Shown piece after piece: positions 51,845 to 61,088 of a stretch of DNA of 64,000 nucleotides. Each line of letters opens with the position of its first letter. The stretch's first letter is position 1. The translations under genes were made by a program, and so were the position numbers. This DNA is from Scybalosoma faecavium (lineage in GTDB: Bacteria > Bacillota > Clostridia > Christensenellales > Christensenellaceae), in NCBI GenBank assembly GCA_018716135.1, contig DVKG01000001.1, forward strand, positions 17,518 through 81,517. Reading direction: 5' to 3'. The notes below the pieces were generated by a model, which was not told where the DNA came from, did not search any database, and was given only the letters and a program-made list of their open reading frames with translations.

Positions 51845-53296
51845 ATGAGAAACTTGACTATGATGACGGATCTTTATCAGCTTACCATGATGTACGGCTA
51901 TTTTAAAGAGAACGTCCACGAGCGCGAGGCGGTATACGACGTATTTTACCGCCGCACGGAAGGCTTCGGCGGCTACGCAATTATGGCCGGTCTCGAACAG
52001 CTAATCGAATTTATACGCGATCTGCACTTCTCCGCCGAAGACATCGCGTATCTAAAAACTCTCGGTCTCTTTGACGATGAGAAATTCTTCGACTATCTGC
52101 GCGATTTCAAGTTCACAGGCGAGATATATGCAATGCCGGAAGGTACTGTAGTCTTCCCTTACGAACCGCTCGTCCGCGTCAAAGCTCCTATAGCGCAGGC
52201 GCAGCTCATAGAAACCGCCATGCTCACTATAATAAACCATCAGACCCTGATCGCCTCCAAGGCTTCCAGAGTCGTATACGCCGCCAAAGGCGACATTGTA
52301 ATGGAATTTGGTCTGCGCAGAGCCCAGGGGCCCGACGCAGGCATATACGGCGCGAGAGCAGCGGTCATAGGCGGATGCAATTCCACCTCTAATGTACTGA
52401 CAGGCGAAATGTTCGACATTCCCGTATCCGGCACTCATGCGCACAGTTGGATAATGAGCTTCGACTCCGAGCTGGATGCGTTCCGCGCATACGCGCGCAC
52501 CTTCCCCGACGCCTGCCTTCTGCTCGTCGATACATACGATACAATCGGCAGCGGCGTTCCCAACGCTATCACGGTCTTTAAAGAACTCGCCGCCGCAGGG
52601 CACAAGCCCCTGGGCATCCGACTGGACAGCGGCGATCTGGCGTATCTTTCCAAGGTCTGCCGCAGAATGCTGGACGAAGCAGGTTTCCCCGACGCCATAA
52701 TATGCGCTTCTTCCGATCTGGACGAAAACCTGATACACGAGATGAAAGCTCAGGGAGCATGCATAAACAGTTGGGGCGTCGGCACTAAGCTGATAACGAG
52801 CAAAGACTGCCCCGCACTCGGCGGAGTTTACAAGCTGGCCGCTATGGAAATGAAGCCCGGAGCTCCGCTTGAGCCTAAAATCAAAATCAGCGAAAACTTC
52901 TGGAAGGTAACGAATCCGGGATATAAAAAAGTCGTCCGCCTCTATGGCTATACGACAGGCATGGCCATCGCGGATCTCATAATGCTAGACGACGAAACGA
53001 TAGATGAAACTAAACCTCTCACTATTTTCGACCCGCTGGAGCCCTGGAAAAAGACACACCTTTCCAAGTTCAAAATGAAAGAGCTGCTGATTCCCGTATT
53101 CATAGACGGAAAACAGGTCTACGAATCTCCGAGCGTAAGTGAAATTCAAGAATATTGCAAAGCAGATTTGAATACCTTCTGGGACGAATACCGCAGATTG
53201 GTGTATCCGCATCTCTACAAGGTCGATCTCTCGGACGGACTGTACGAGTTAAAGCAGAAAATGATAAACGAACACACCAAATACGAAAGAAAATAA
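51845..53296 (+). CDS. pncB: Nicotinate phosphoribosyltransferase
   Basis: This 483-residue enzyme turns nicotinate and PRPP into nicotinate mononucleotide, the entry to the Preiss-Handler route to NAD. The motifs MTDLYQLTMMYGY, FGLRRAQGPDAG, SGTHAHSW (His) and LGIRLDSGDLAYLS are present, and the length is normal for the bacterial form. It starts two bases after lgt and shares its promoter. nadE at the other end of the window completes the path with nadD (not seen). Confidence 0.96.
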   Translation: MRNLTMMTDLYQLTMMYGYFKENVHEREAVYDVFYRRTEGFGGYAIMAGLEQLIEFIRDLHFSAEDIAYLKTLGLFDDEKFFDYLRDFKFTGEIYAMPEGTVVFPYEPLVRVKAPIAQAQLIETAMLTIINHQTLIASKASRVVYAAKGDIVMEFGLRRAQGPDAGIYGARAAVIGGCNSTSNVLTGEMFDIPVSGTHAHSWIMSFDSELDAFRAYARTFPDACLLLVDTYDTIGSGVPNAITVFKELAAAGHKPLGIRLDSGDLAYLSKVCRRMLDEAGFPDAIICASSDLDENLIHEMKAQGACINSWGVGTKLITSKDCPALGGVYKLAAMEMKPGAPLEPKIKISENFWKVTNPGYKKVVRLYGYTTGMAIADLIMLDDETIDETKPLTIFDPLEPWKKTHLSKFKMKELLIPVFIDGKQVYESPSVSEIQEYCKADLNTFWDEYRRLVYPHLYKVDLSDGLYELKQKMINEHTKYERK

Positions 53297-53307
53297 ACTT
53301 AAAACGC

Positions 53308-53337
53308 AAAGAGACAGCACAGCCTGTCTCTTTTTTT
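53308..53337 (+). terminator. Terminator of lgt-pncB
   Basis: AAAGAGACAG pairs with CTGTCTCTTT around CACAGC, with seven T. Confidence 0.93.
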
Positions 53338-53359
53338 GCGCTATTTTGTCGAAAATTCG

Positions 53360-53388
53360 TTGACAATGCAGTCGAGTTAGACTATAAT
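53360..53388 (+). promoter_or_regulatory. Consensus promoter of the MarR-type gene
   Basis: TTGACA (53360-53365) and TATAAT (53383-53388) have a 17-base spacer. GTTA and TAAC (53375-53390) form a short inverted repeat over the -10, a possible repressor site. Confidence 0.88.
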
Positions 53389-53425
53389 AACCTCGTATAA
53401 AATCGCATGTAACGGAGGGAATAGT

Positions 53426-53842
53426 ATGTCATATCGAGAATTAGCAGAACAGTTTTGCGACGTACAATTTTACTCCGCAAAAAAACTGGACGAACTTCGC
53501 GGATGTTTTCCCTCCCGCGGCGAAACAGGCGTCATGCTCTGCCTTCTTCGCCGCTCCGGCCCTGCCCTATCCGGCGAGCTGGCAAAAAAGACCGGTCTCT
53601 CTTCCGGAAGAATGGCAAATATACTCAGCAGCTTAGAGAAAAAAGGCTTTATTCGCAGAGAGACTGACCTTTTAGACAGAAGGCAGGTCTTTGTGTATCT
53701 CACACAAGACGGCGAACACAGCATTATAAAAACATACGACGACGCAATAGATTACTATGAGAAATTTCTGGAATCACTCGGAGAGGAAGATGCGCTGGCA
53801 GCGGTGCGTATTTTGAAAAAAGCTGTCAAATTTTCTGAATAA
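53426..53842 (+). CDS. MarR-family transcription regulator
   Basis: This 138-residue winged-helix protein has the recognition helix TGLSSGRMANILSSLEKKG and the wing RRETDLLDRRQVFVYLT. It lies directly upstream of feoAB on the same strand, so iron or another metal is the likely signal, but no metal site can be proved. It is probably autoregulated. Confidence 0.88.
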   Translation: MSYRELAEQFCDVQFYSAKKLDELRGCFPSRGETGVMLCLLRRSGPALSGELAKKTGLSSGRMANILSSLEKKGFIRRETDLLDRRQVFVYLTQDGEHSIIKTYDDAIDYYEKFLESLGEEDALAAVRILKKAVKFSE

Positions 53843-53973
53843 TTTTTTTTGCAGACGACATAATACGTTATTTTTTTATTATTTTATCTTCTATTCGCAG
53901 AATATTCTTATAATAGTTTTTTCTGTATTGAGCTTTTTTCTCAAAAAGTATTTTTTACTAAAAGGAGTATGGC

Positions 53974-56325
53974 ATGACACTAAAAGACCTCCCCATAGGC
54001 AAAACCGCCACCGTCCGAGCTGTCGGCGGAGACGGTTCTCTCCGTCAGCACCTTCTGGATATGGGCATAATACCTCACGCTGACGTAACTATGGTGAAAT
54101 ACGCGCCTATGGGCGATCCTATAGAAATAAGAATACACAGCTATGAACTGACGCTCCGTCTCGCAGACGCTGAGCAAATTGAAATTCAGGACATACGCGA
54201 CAACACCAAACGGCCTCCCGCAGAGCTGAAAAAACGCCAGATACCTCACCCCGGGCTGGGCGAAGGCGGAAAATACCACGTGAAAGCTTCTGAAACACCT
54301 CTGCCCGAAGGCACGACAGTGACCTTTGCGCTCGCCGGCAATCAAAACTGCGGAAAGACCACTCTTTTTAATCAGCTCACGGGCTCCAGCCAACGAGTAG
54401 GTAATTTCCCCGGAGTCACCGTAGACCGCAAAGACGGAAGCATAAAAGGGCACGACGAAACACTCGTCACCGACCTGCCCGGGATTTACTCCATGTCGCC
54501 ATATTCCAGCGAAGAGATAGTCACACGTCAGTTTGTTTTGGACGAGCATCCCAAAGGCATAATCAATATAGCCGACGCCACAAATATAGAACGAAATCTC
54601 TATCTCACACTACAGCTGATGGAGCTGGATATTCCCATGGTTCTCGCGCTCAACATGATGGACGAGGTTCACAGCAACGGCGGCTCCATTCGCGTAAACG
54701 AAATGGAAGCCATGCTCGGGATACCCGTAATTCCAATCGCAGCAGCGAAAAACGAAGGCATAGACGAGCTTATCAGCCATGCCATGCACGTCGCGAAATA
54801 TCAGGAGCGCCCCGGGCGGCAGGATTTTTGTGACCCTCAGCTTCACGGCGGCGCAGTGCACCGATGTCTGCACAGCATAATGCACCTTATAGAAGATCAC
54901 GCCGAGCGCGCAGAAATCCCGGTAAGATTCGCCGCGAGCAAGTTAGCCGAGGGCGACACTCTCATACTGGATAAACTGGATCTGGACGACAACGAAAAAG
55001 AAGCCCTCGAACACATAATACAGCAGATGGAAAAAGAGCGAGGCATGGACAGAGCCGCCGCGATAGCAGACATGCGCTTCAGCTTTATAGAAAAAATATG
55101 CTCGGAAACAGTGACCAAGCCAAGAGAGAGCAAGGAGCATATCAGAAGCACAAAAATCGACAGAATACTGACCGGCAAATATACCGCAATCCCCGCGTTC
55201 ATCGGCATAATGGGTCTTGTATTTTTCCTCACGTTCAACGTAATAGGCAAATGGCTTTCCGATCTGCTGGAAATAGCCATATCATGGCTGACCGACACGG
55301 CAGACGCCGCTCTCTCCGCATGGAATGTAAACGAAACGCTGCACTCTCTCGTCATAGACGGCATATTCACCGGCATAGGCAGCGTTCTCAGCTTTTTGCC
55401 TGTCGTAGTCACTCTGTTTTTCTTCCTGTCTCTGCTGGAGGACAGCGGCTATATGGCTCGAGTCGCTTTTGTAATGGATAAGCTCCTGCGCAAGATAGGG
55501 CTCTCGGGACGCAGCATCGTACCCATGCTGGTCGGCTTCGGCTGCACAGTGCCCGGAGTTATGGCGAGCCGAACGCTACCCTCCGAACGCGACAGAAAAA
55601 TGACTATACTGCTCACACCCTTCATGAGCTGCTCCGCCAAGCTTCCCGTATACAGCTTCTTCATAGCAGCTTTTTTCCCGGGGAGAGGCGCAATCGTCAT
55701 GATAGGACTTTATGCCCTCGGCATAGTCACGGGGATCCTCATGGCGATGCTCATGCGCAAGGCCGTTTTCAAAGGCGAGGCCGTTCCGTTCGTTATGGAG
55801 CTGCCCAACTACAGAATGCCGGGAGCTAAAAACGTGGGTCAGCTCCTCTGGGAAAAGGCCAAGGATTTTCTGCAAAGAGCCTTCACTGTGATTTTCATCG
55901 CGACTATAGTCATATGGTTCCTGCAAACCTTCGACACACATCTCAACATAGTCAGCGATTCTCATAACAGCATACTGGCGCTCGTCGCCGGCGTTATCGC
56001 ACCGATATTCGCCCCTCTTGGCTTTGCAGACTGGCGCGCCTCCACGGCTCTCATATCCGGCTTTATGGCAAAAGAGAGCGTAGTCTCGACCTTTACCGTG
56101 CTGTACGGCAGCGCAGCGAGTATCTCCACAGCTATGACTCCTCTCTCAGCTCTGAGTCTGCTCGTGTTCTGCCTGCTGTATACTCCCTGCGTCGCAGCCG
56201 TCGCGTCTGTAAAGCGCGAGCTCGGCGGCAAATGGGCCGCGGGCGTCGCCGTCGGGCAATGCGCCGTGGCGTGGATAGTCGCTTTCATAGTAAGAAGCAT
56301 AGGTCTCCTGCTGGGAGCGTCCTGA
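53974..56325 (+). CDS. feoB: Ferrous iron transporter FeoA-FeoB fusion
   Basis: This 783-residue protein has an N-terminal FeoA SH3-like domain (residues 1-75: MTLKDLPIGKTATVRAVGGDG, LLDMGIIP). After a linker comes the FeoB G domain (GNQNCGKTTLFNQLTG near 122, DLPGIYSMSPYS near 168, LNMMD near 222). The membrane permease with Gate motifs follows (VGFGCTVPGVMASRTL near 515, LLTPFMSCSAKLPVY near 545). GTP-stimulated Fe(II) uptake in the cytoplasmic membrane is the known role. A single-gene fusion replaces the usual two genes. Confidence 0.97.
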   Translation: MTLKDLPIGKTATVRAVGGDGSLRQHLLDMGIIPHADVTMVKYAPMGDPIEIRIHSYELTLRLADAEQIEIQDIRDNTKRPPAELKKRQIPHPGLGEGGKYHVKASETPLPEGTTVTFALAGNQNCGKTTLFNQLTGSSQRVGNFPGVTVDRKDGSIKGHDETLVTDLPGIYSMSPYSSEEIVTRQFVLDEHPKGIINIADATNIERNLYLTLQLMELDIPMVLALNMMDEVHSNGGSIRVNEMEAMLGIPVIPIAAAKNEGIDELISHAMHVAKYQERPGRQDFCDPQLHGGAVHRCLHSIMHLIEDHAERAEIPVRFAASKLAEGDTLILDKLDLDDNEKEALEHIIQQMEKERGMDRAAAIADMRFSFIEKICSETVTKPRESKEHIRSTKIDRILTGKYTAIPAFIGIMGLVFFLTFNVIGKWLSDLLEIAISWLTDTADAALSAWNVNETLHSLVIDGIFTGIGSVLSFLPVVVTLFFFLSLLEDSGYMARVAFVMDKLLRKIGLSGRSIVPMLVGFGCTVPGVMASRTLPSERDRKMTILLTPFMSCSAKLPVYSFFIAAFFPGRGAIVMIGLYALGIVTGILMAMLMRKAVFKGEAVPFVMELPNYRMPGAKNVGQLLWEKAKDFLQRAFTVIFIATIVIWFLQTFDTHLNIVSDSHNSILALVAGVIAPIFAPLGFADWRASTALISGFMAKESVVSTFTVLYGSAASISTAMTPLSALSLLVFCLLYTPCVAAVASVKRELGGKWAAGVAVGQCAVAWIVAFIVRSIGLLLGAS

Positions 56326-56337
56326 GTAACTCTTTGT

Positions 56338-56373
56338 GCGATGTACCTTATCTTGTTGTACATCGCCTTTTTT
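56338..56373 (+). terminator. Terminator of feoB
   Basis: GCGATGTAC pairs with GTACATCGC, followed by CTTTTTT. Confidence 0.88.
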
Positions 56374-56472
56374 CGGCTCAATTATACTCAAAAACACCGC
56401 AACAGCCGTAAGAATACTTGCAAACTTGCAAAAATACGCCTATAATAAAGTATCAGGAAATGGAGGACGCAG

Positions 56473-57264
56473 GTGAAACTGACTATCGCGCCGCTCTTCA
56501 GCGGCTCCAAGGGAAACAGCACATATATAAGCACGGACAAGACCTCTCTGCTCGTAGATGCAGGGATGTCAGGCAGCGCAATTGAAAAAGCTCTGGCGCA
56601 GATAGAAGCCTCGCCCGCCGAGCTCTCCGGCATTCTCGTCACGCATGAGCATACAGACCATATCCGCGGCGTGGGCGTGCTCTCCCGCAGATACGACATT
56701 CCCATCTTCGCCAACGCCTTGACATGGGAAGCCATGCAAAGCGACATAGGGCGCATCAAGGCTAAAAACGAATGCGTAATAGACCGCGGAGAATTTTACA
56801 TCGGCGATATATGCGCCCGGCCTATCCCTCTGATGCACGATGCGGCCGATCCTACCGGATACGCGCTCTGCGCCGGAGGAAAGCAGGTCGGAATACTCAC
56901 GGACACCGGAAAAGTAACGCGCGATATGCTGGATACGCTCGCAGACTCCAGCATAGTCCTGCTGGAATCCAACCACGATGAGACAATGCTCAAAAACGGG
57001 CCGTACCCGTACAGTCTGAAGCAGCGTATACTCTCCGCTCACGGTCATCTGTCCAATATAGCTTCATGCCGAGCGGCGAAGGCTTTGGCAGAACGCGGAG
57101 TGCGCGGAGTTCTCCTCGCGCATCTCTCCGAGCACAACAACACCGAGCCGCTGGCGTACAGGACTGTCTGCGACGGTCTGGCGGAGGAGGGCGTGCGCGT
57201 CGGCGTGGATATAGCCCTCGCGCTCACTCAGAAACTCGCAGTGACAGGAGTATTCGGGGTTTGA
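56473..57264 (+). CDS. YycJ/WalJ-type metallo-beta-lactamase-fold hydrolase
   Basis: This 263-residue protein has the N-terminus FSGSKGNSTYI, the metal motif THEHTDHIRG near 56, DAADPTGYAL (His-Asp region), TDTGKVT near 145, and NHDETMLKNGPYPYSLKQRI near 168. These match WalJ/YycJ, a cytoplasmic nuclease-fold protein of the WalRK region in Firmicutes; its exact role is uncertain. The start is a GTG at 56473. rlmH follows four bases later, the conserved pairing of this region. Confidence 0.88.
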   Translation: MKLTIAPLFSGSKGNSTYISTDKTSLLVDAGMSGSAIEKALAQIEASPAELSGILVTHEHTDHIRGVGVLSRRYDIPIFANALTWEAMQSDIGRIKAKNECVIDRGEFYIGDICARPIPLMHDAADPTGYALCAGGKQVGILTDTGKVTRDMLDTLADSSIVLLESNHDETMLKNGPYPYSLKQRILSAHGHLSNIASCRAAKALAERGVRGVLLAHLSEHNNTEPLAYRTVCDGLAEEGVRVGVDIALALTQKLAVTGVFGV

Positions 57265-57268
57265 AAAC

Positions 57269-57745
57269 ATGCAGAAAATACGCATAATATACGTCGGGAA
57301 GAGCAAGCGGGAGGAGCAGCCTCTGGAATCGGAATACGCCAAACGCATAAAGCGCTACGCAGATCTGGAGCTGACAGAGCTGAAGGACGAGCGCGCCTCG
57401 GAGTCTCTCTCCGCAGCAGAAGAAATTCAGGTCATGAAAAAAGAGGGCGAGCGCATTCTCGCCGCTATCAGACCCGACGAAAGAGTTATCGCTCTCGCAA
57501 TAGAAGGAAAGCAGCCCGACACAATTGCGCTCTCGAAGAAAATCCGCTCCTCGGCTCTCTCTTCGCAAAAACTCTGCTTTGTCATCGGCGGGTCTCTCGG
57601 CCTCTCTCCCGAGGTCAAAGCGCGCGCCGACGAGCTCATGTCCCTCTCTCTGCTCACTCTGCCGCACAGATTGGCACGAATAGTCCTGCTTGAGCAGATT
57701 TATCGCTCTCTGACTATTATAAACAACAAAACTTATCATAAATAA
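57269..57745 (+). CDS. rlmH: 23S rRNA (pseudouridine-1915-N3)-methyltransferase
   Basis: This 158-residue SPOUT-fold enzyme methylates position 1915 in helix 69 of 23S rRNA using SAM. The motifs IRIIYVGKSKREE, LCFVIGGSLGLSPEV, and the C-terminal tail LARIVLLEQIYRS-x-TIINNKTYHK (shown in parts) carry the SAM and ribosome contacts. The length is normal. It is the natural partner of yycJ. Confidence 0.96.
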   Translation: MQKIRIIYVGKSKREEQPLESEYAKRIKRYADLELTELKDERASESLSAAEEIQVMKKEGERILAAIRPDERVIALAIEGKQPDTIALSKKIRSSALSSQKLCFVIGGSLGLSPEVKARADELMSLSLLTLPHRLARIVLLEQIYRSLTIINNKTYHK

Positions 57746-57830
57746 TTAAGGCATCAGCAGTCGAAGCTCTTTTATTTTTTTGATACTACTCAGGCTCGGC
57801 TTCTGGCCGGCAACACGAAAGGATCTCGCC

Positions 57831-59483
57831 ATGTCTAACGAAAGCAAATCACGCAACTTCTTACAGGAAATCATCGACAGAGACTTGGAAAGCGGTCTGC
57901 ACACCTCCGTGCTCACTCGCTTCCCTCCGGAGCCAAACGGCTATCTGCACATCGGACACGCAAAGTCGATATGCTTAAACTTTGGACTGGCGCAGCAATA
58001 CGGCGGCGCATGTAACCTCCGCTACGATGACACAAACCCCGCCAAAGAGGACGAGGAATACGTCCGCTCCATCGAGCAGGACATAAAATGGCTGGGTTTC
58101 GAATGGAAGGACAAGCTCTATGCCTCCGACTATTTCGAATACATGTACGAACGCGCTGTAATACTCATAAAGAAAGGTCTCGCATACGTATGCGAGCTCT
58201 CCGCAGACGAGATACGTGAATACCGCGGCACTCTAACCGAGCCGGGAAAGGAAAGCCCCTACCGCAACCGTCCGATAGAAGAAAACCTCGACCTTTTCGC
58301 ACGCATGCGCGCCGGCGAATTTAAGGACGGCGAAAGAGTCCTCCGCGCCAAGGTGGATATGTCCAGCCCCAACATGAATATGCGCGATCCCGTAATATAC
58401 CGCATCGTACATTCAGCTCACCATCGCACAGGCGACGACTGGTGCATCTACCCCATGTACGACTTCGCCCACCCTCTCGAGGACGCATACGAAGGCATAA
58501 CTCACTCCATCTGCACTATGGAATTTGAGGACCATCGCCCCATATATGACTGGGTAATAGAAAATTGCGAATGTGAAAATGTTCCTCATCAGTACGAGTT
58601 TGCACGTCTGAATCTCACACGCACGATAATGAGCAAGCGTTACCTCAGAAAGCTCGTTGACGAAGGCATTGTGGACGGCTGGGACGATCCGAGAATGCCT
58701 ACCATAAGCGGCCTGCGCCGCAGAGGCTACACGCCGGAGTCTATCCGCGACTTCTGCGAGCGCATAGGCGTGGCAAAAGCAAACAGCGAGGTGGACGTGA
58801 AGCTTCTCGAGCACTGCGTCCGCGAAGGCCTCGGCAACACCGCTCCGCGCGTCATGGCAGTCCTGCGCCCGCTCAAGCTCATAATTGAAAACTACCCCGA
58901 AGGCAAGACGGAATACATGAGCTGCGAGGATCTCCCCGGCAGCGATACATCGCACGAAATGCCCTTCTCCCGCGAGCTGTATATCGAGCAGGAGGACTTC
59001 ATGGAGCAGGCTCCCAACAGCAAATATTTCCGCCTGGCTCTGGGCAAGGAAGTCCGCCTGAAAAACGCCTATATCATAAAAGGCGAGCGCGTCGATAAGG
59101 ATGAAAACGGCAATATAACCGCCGTATACTGCACATACGATCCCTTGTCCAAGACGGGAGACGTAAACTCCAAGCGCAAGATAAAAGGCACGCTGCACTG
59201 GGTAGACGCTTCCAAGGCAGCGGACGCCACCGTTCGTATGTACGATTATCTGCTCACGGAGGAAACAGAGGGCGACTTCATGGAGAGGCTGAACCCCAAC
59301 TCGATAGAAGTGCTCAGCGCCAAAATTGAACCTCACCTTCTCAGCGCAAAGCCGGGGGACCGCTTCCAGTTCATGCGCATGGGCTATTTTTGCGCCGACT
59401 CCAAAGAGCATTCCGCAGAGCAGCCCACCTTCAATAAAATCGTCTCGCTCAAAGACAGCTTCGCTAAAGCGATGAAGAAATAA
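57831..59483 (+). CDS. glnS: Glutaminyl-tRNA synthetase
   Basis: This 550-residue class I synthetase charges tRNA-Gln directly. The HIGH motif lies in PPEPNGYLHIGHAKS near 40 and the MSKR motif in TIMSKRYLRKLV near 265. The NPAKEDEEYV and FEFARLNL-like segments separate it from GltX, and the C-terminal anticodon-binding barrels (residues 335-550) are complete. The ATG at 57831 follows AAAGGA. It stands before gltX in the same direction; tRNA-Gln(CTG) is at 46796. Confidence 0.96.
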   Translation: MSNESKSRNFLQEIIDRDLESGLHTSVLTRFPPEPNGYLHIGHAKSICLNFGLAQQYGGACNLRYDDTNPAKEDEEYVRSIEQDIKWLGFEWKDKLYASDYFEYMYERAVILIKKGLAYVCELSADEIREYRGTLTEPGKESPYRNRPIEENLDLFARMRAGEFKDGERVLRAKVDMSSPNMNMRDPVIYRIVHSAHHRTGDDWCIYPMYDFAHPLEDAYEGITHSICTMEFEDHRPIYDWVIENCECENVPHQYEFARLNLTRTIMSKRYLRKLVDEGIVDGWDDPRMPTISGLRRRGYTPESIRDFCERIGVAKANSEVDVKLLEHCVREGLGNTAPRVMAVLRPLKLIIENYPEGKTEYMSCEDLPGSDTSHEMPFSRELYIEQEDFMEQAPNSKYFRLALGKEVRLKNAYIIKGERVDKDENGNITAVYCTYDPLSKTGDVNSKRKIKGTLHWVDASKAADATVRMYDYLLTEETEGDFMERLNPNSIEVLSAKIEPHLLSAKPGDRFQFMRMGYFCADSKEHSAEQPTFNKIVSLKDSFAKAMKK

Positions 59484-59552
59484 TCAACTCCGCTTTTTGT
59501 GAAACTTGACATATAGACATATATAATTAGTAAACAGAGGAAACAGAAGAGA

Positions 59553-61007
59553 ATGAAAGTAAGAACAAGATTCGCACCCAGCCCGACAGGATACCTGCAC
59601 ATCGGCGGCGTGCGCACAGCGCTTTACGCATGGCTCTACGCCAAGAAAAACGGCGGGGATTTCATACTTCGCATAGAAGATACAGACAGAGAAAGACTCG
59701 TCGAGAGCGCATGCGACATAATATACTCCACCCTCAAGGACTGCGGTCTCACATATGACGAAGGTCCGGACGTCGGCGGGGATTTCGGCCCTTATATACA
59801 GAGCGACCGTAAGGACATATACCTAAAATATGCCGAGCAGCTCGTCGAGCAGGGCGACGCATACTATTGCTTCTGCACCAAGGAGCGTCTGCAAGAGCTG
59901 AAGGACGAGGCCGGCAAAAAGGGCGAAGTAGCAAAATACGACAAGCATTGCTCTCATATCCCGCTCGAGGAGGCTAAACGCCGAGTCGCCGCCGGAGAAA
60001 GCTACGTCATACGTCAGAATATCCCGACAGATGGCGAAAGCAGCTATGACGACATGGTTTACGGCACTATCTCCGTACCCATGAGCGATATGGAGGACAA
60101 CATACTAATAAAAAGCGACGGCTGGCCCACATACAATCTCGCCAACGTAATAGACGACCATCTGATGGGTATAACGCACGTCATACGCGGAATAGAGTAT
60201 CTCAGCTCTACTCCCAAATACAATCTCCTATACGACGCATTCGGATGGGAAAGACCCAAGTACATACACCTCCCCCCCGTTATGAAGGACAAGCAGCACA
60301 AGCTCTCCAAGAGAAACGGAGACGCCTCCTATGAGGACTTCATAAAAAAAGGCTATCTCAAAGAGGCAATAATAAACTACATCGCGCTTCTCGGCTGGAG
60401 CCCCGGCGGCGAACAGGAGATATTCTCTCTGTCCGAGCTGGCAGAGGCTTTTGACCTTGACGGAATAAGCAAGTCCCCGTCTATATTCGATAACGAAAAG
60501 CTGACGTGGATGAACGCACAGTATATCAGCCGAATGGACACCGACGAATTCCTCGAGAGAGCTAAGCCCTATTTTGACGAAGCTCTAAAAGGAGAGTTCG
60601 ACCGCAGATTTATCGCTGAGCTGCTCCAGCCCAGGCTGGAAACTCTCGCGCAAATTCCGGAAAAGATCTCTTTTTTAAGCGAAATGCCGGACTACGACAT
60701 AGAGCTCTATACTCATAAAAAGATGAAAACTAATCCTGAAATCTCCCTTCCCATACTCGAAGGGCTTCTCCCCGTTATGGAATCGCAGGAGGATTACAGC
60801 GCAGCCGCTCTGCACGACGCTGTAATGGATTACATTAAAACAACAGGTGAGAAAAACGGTAAAATACTCTGGCCGCTCAGAATCGCCATAACAGGCACAA
60901 AGGTCACACCGGGCGGCGCTTTTGAGGCAGCTGCCCTGCTCGGCAAAGATGAAACACTCCGCAGACTTCGCCTAAGCATAGACAAGCTCAAATCATCTAT
61001 ATCTTAA
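59553..61007 (+). CDS. gltX: Glutamyl-tRNA synthetase
   Basis: This 484-residue class I synthetase has HIGG in SPTGYLHIGGVRTALYAWL near 10 (shown as the motif only), KLSKR in DKQHKLSKRNGDAS near 250, and a C-terminal helical anticodon-binding domain. The zinc-binding cysteines of some homologues are reduced to CFCTKERL. AGAGG precedes the ATG. It follows glnS by 69 bases and may be co-transcribed. Confidence 0.96.
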   Translation: MKVRTRFAPSPTGYLHIGGVRTALYAWLYAKKNGGDFILRIEDTDRERLVESACDIIYSTLKDCGLTYDEGPDVGGDFGPYIQSDRKDIYLKYAEQLVEQGDAYYCFCTKERLQELKDEAGKKGEVAKYDKHCSHIPLEEAKRRVAAGESYVIRQNIPTDGESSYDDMVYGTISVPMSDMEDNILIKSDGWPTYNLANVIDDHLMGITHVIRGIEYLSSTPKYNLLYDAFGWERPKYIHLPPVMKDKQHKLSKRNGDASYEDFIKKGYLKEAIINYIALLGWSPGGEQEIFSLSELAEAFDLDGISKSPSIFDNEKLTWMNAQYISRMDTDEFLERAKPYFDEALKGEFDRRFIAELLQPRLETLAQIPEKISFLSEMPDYDIELYTHKKMKTNPEISLPILEGLLPVMESQEDYSAAALHDAVMDYIKTTGEKNGKILWPLRIAITGTKVTPGGAFEAAALLGKDETLRRLRLSIDKLKSSIS

Positions 61008-61022
61008 ATATAAAAAACAAAT

Positions 61023-61064
61023 CGGCCTTACACCTTTTTATATAGGTATAAGGTCGGTTTTTAT
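61023..61064. terminator. Terminator between gltX and the PBP gene
   Basis: CGGCCTTACACC pairs with GGTATAAGGTCG (with G-U pairs) around an AT-rich loop. TTTTTATT follows on the plus strand; the minus strand has a weaker T run. Confidence 0.75.
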
Positions 61065-61088
61065 TATGCTAAATATTTTAATTTATTT

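Noticed and set aside
58413..59411. 332-codon open frame on the minus strand opposite glnS
   Set aside because: It is antisense to an unmistakable GlnRS and its composition (Ala, His, Val rich) is that of a shadow frame.
59506..59527. TTGACA and TATAAT upstream of gltX
   Set aside because: They are only ten bases apart, too close to form one promoter.
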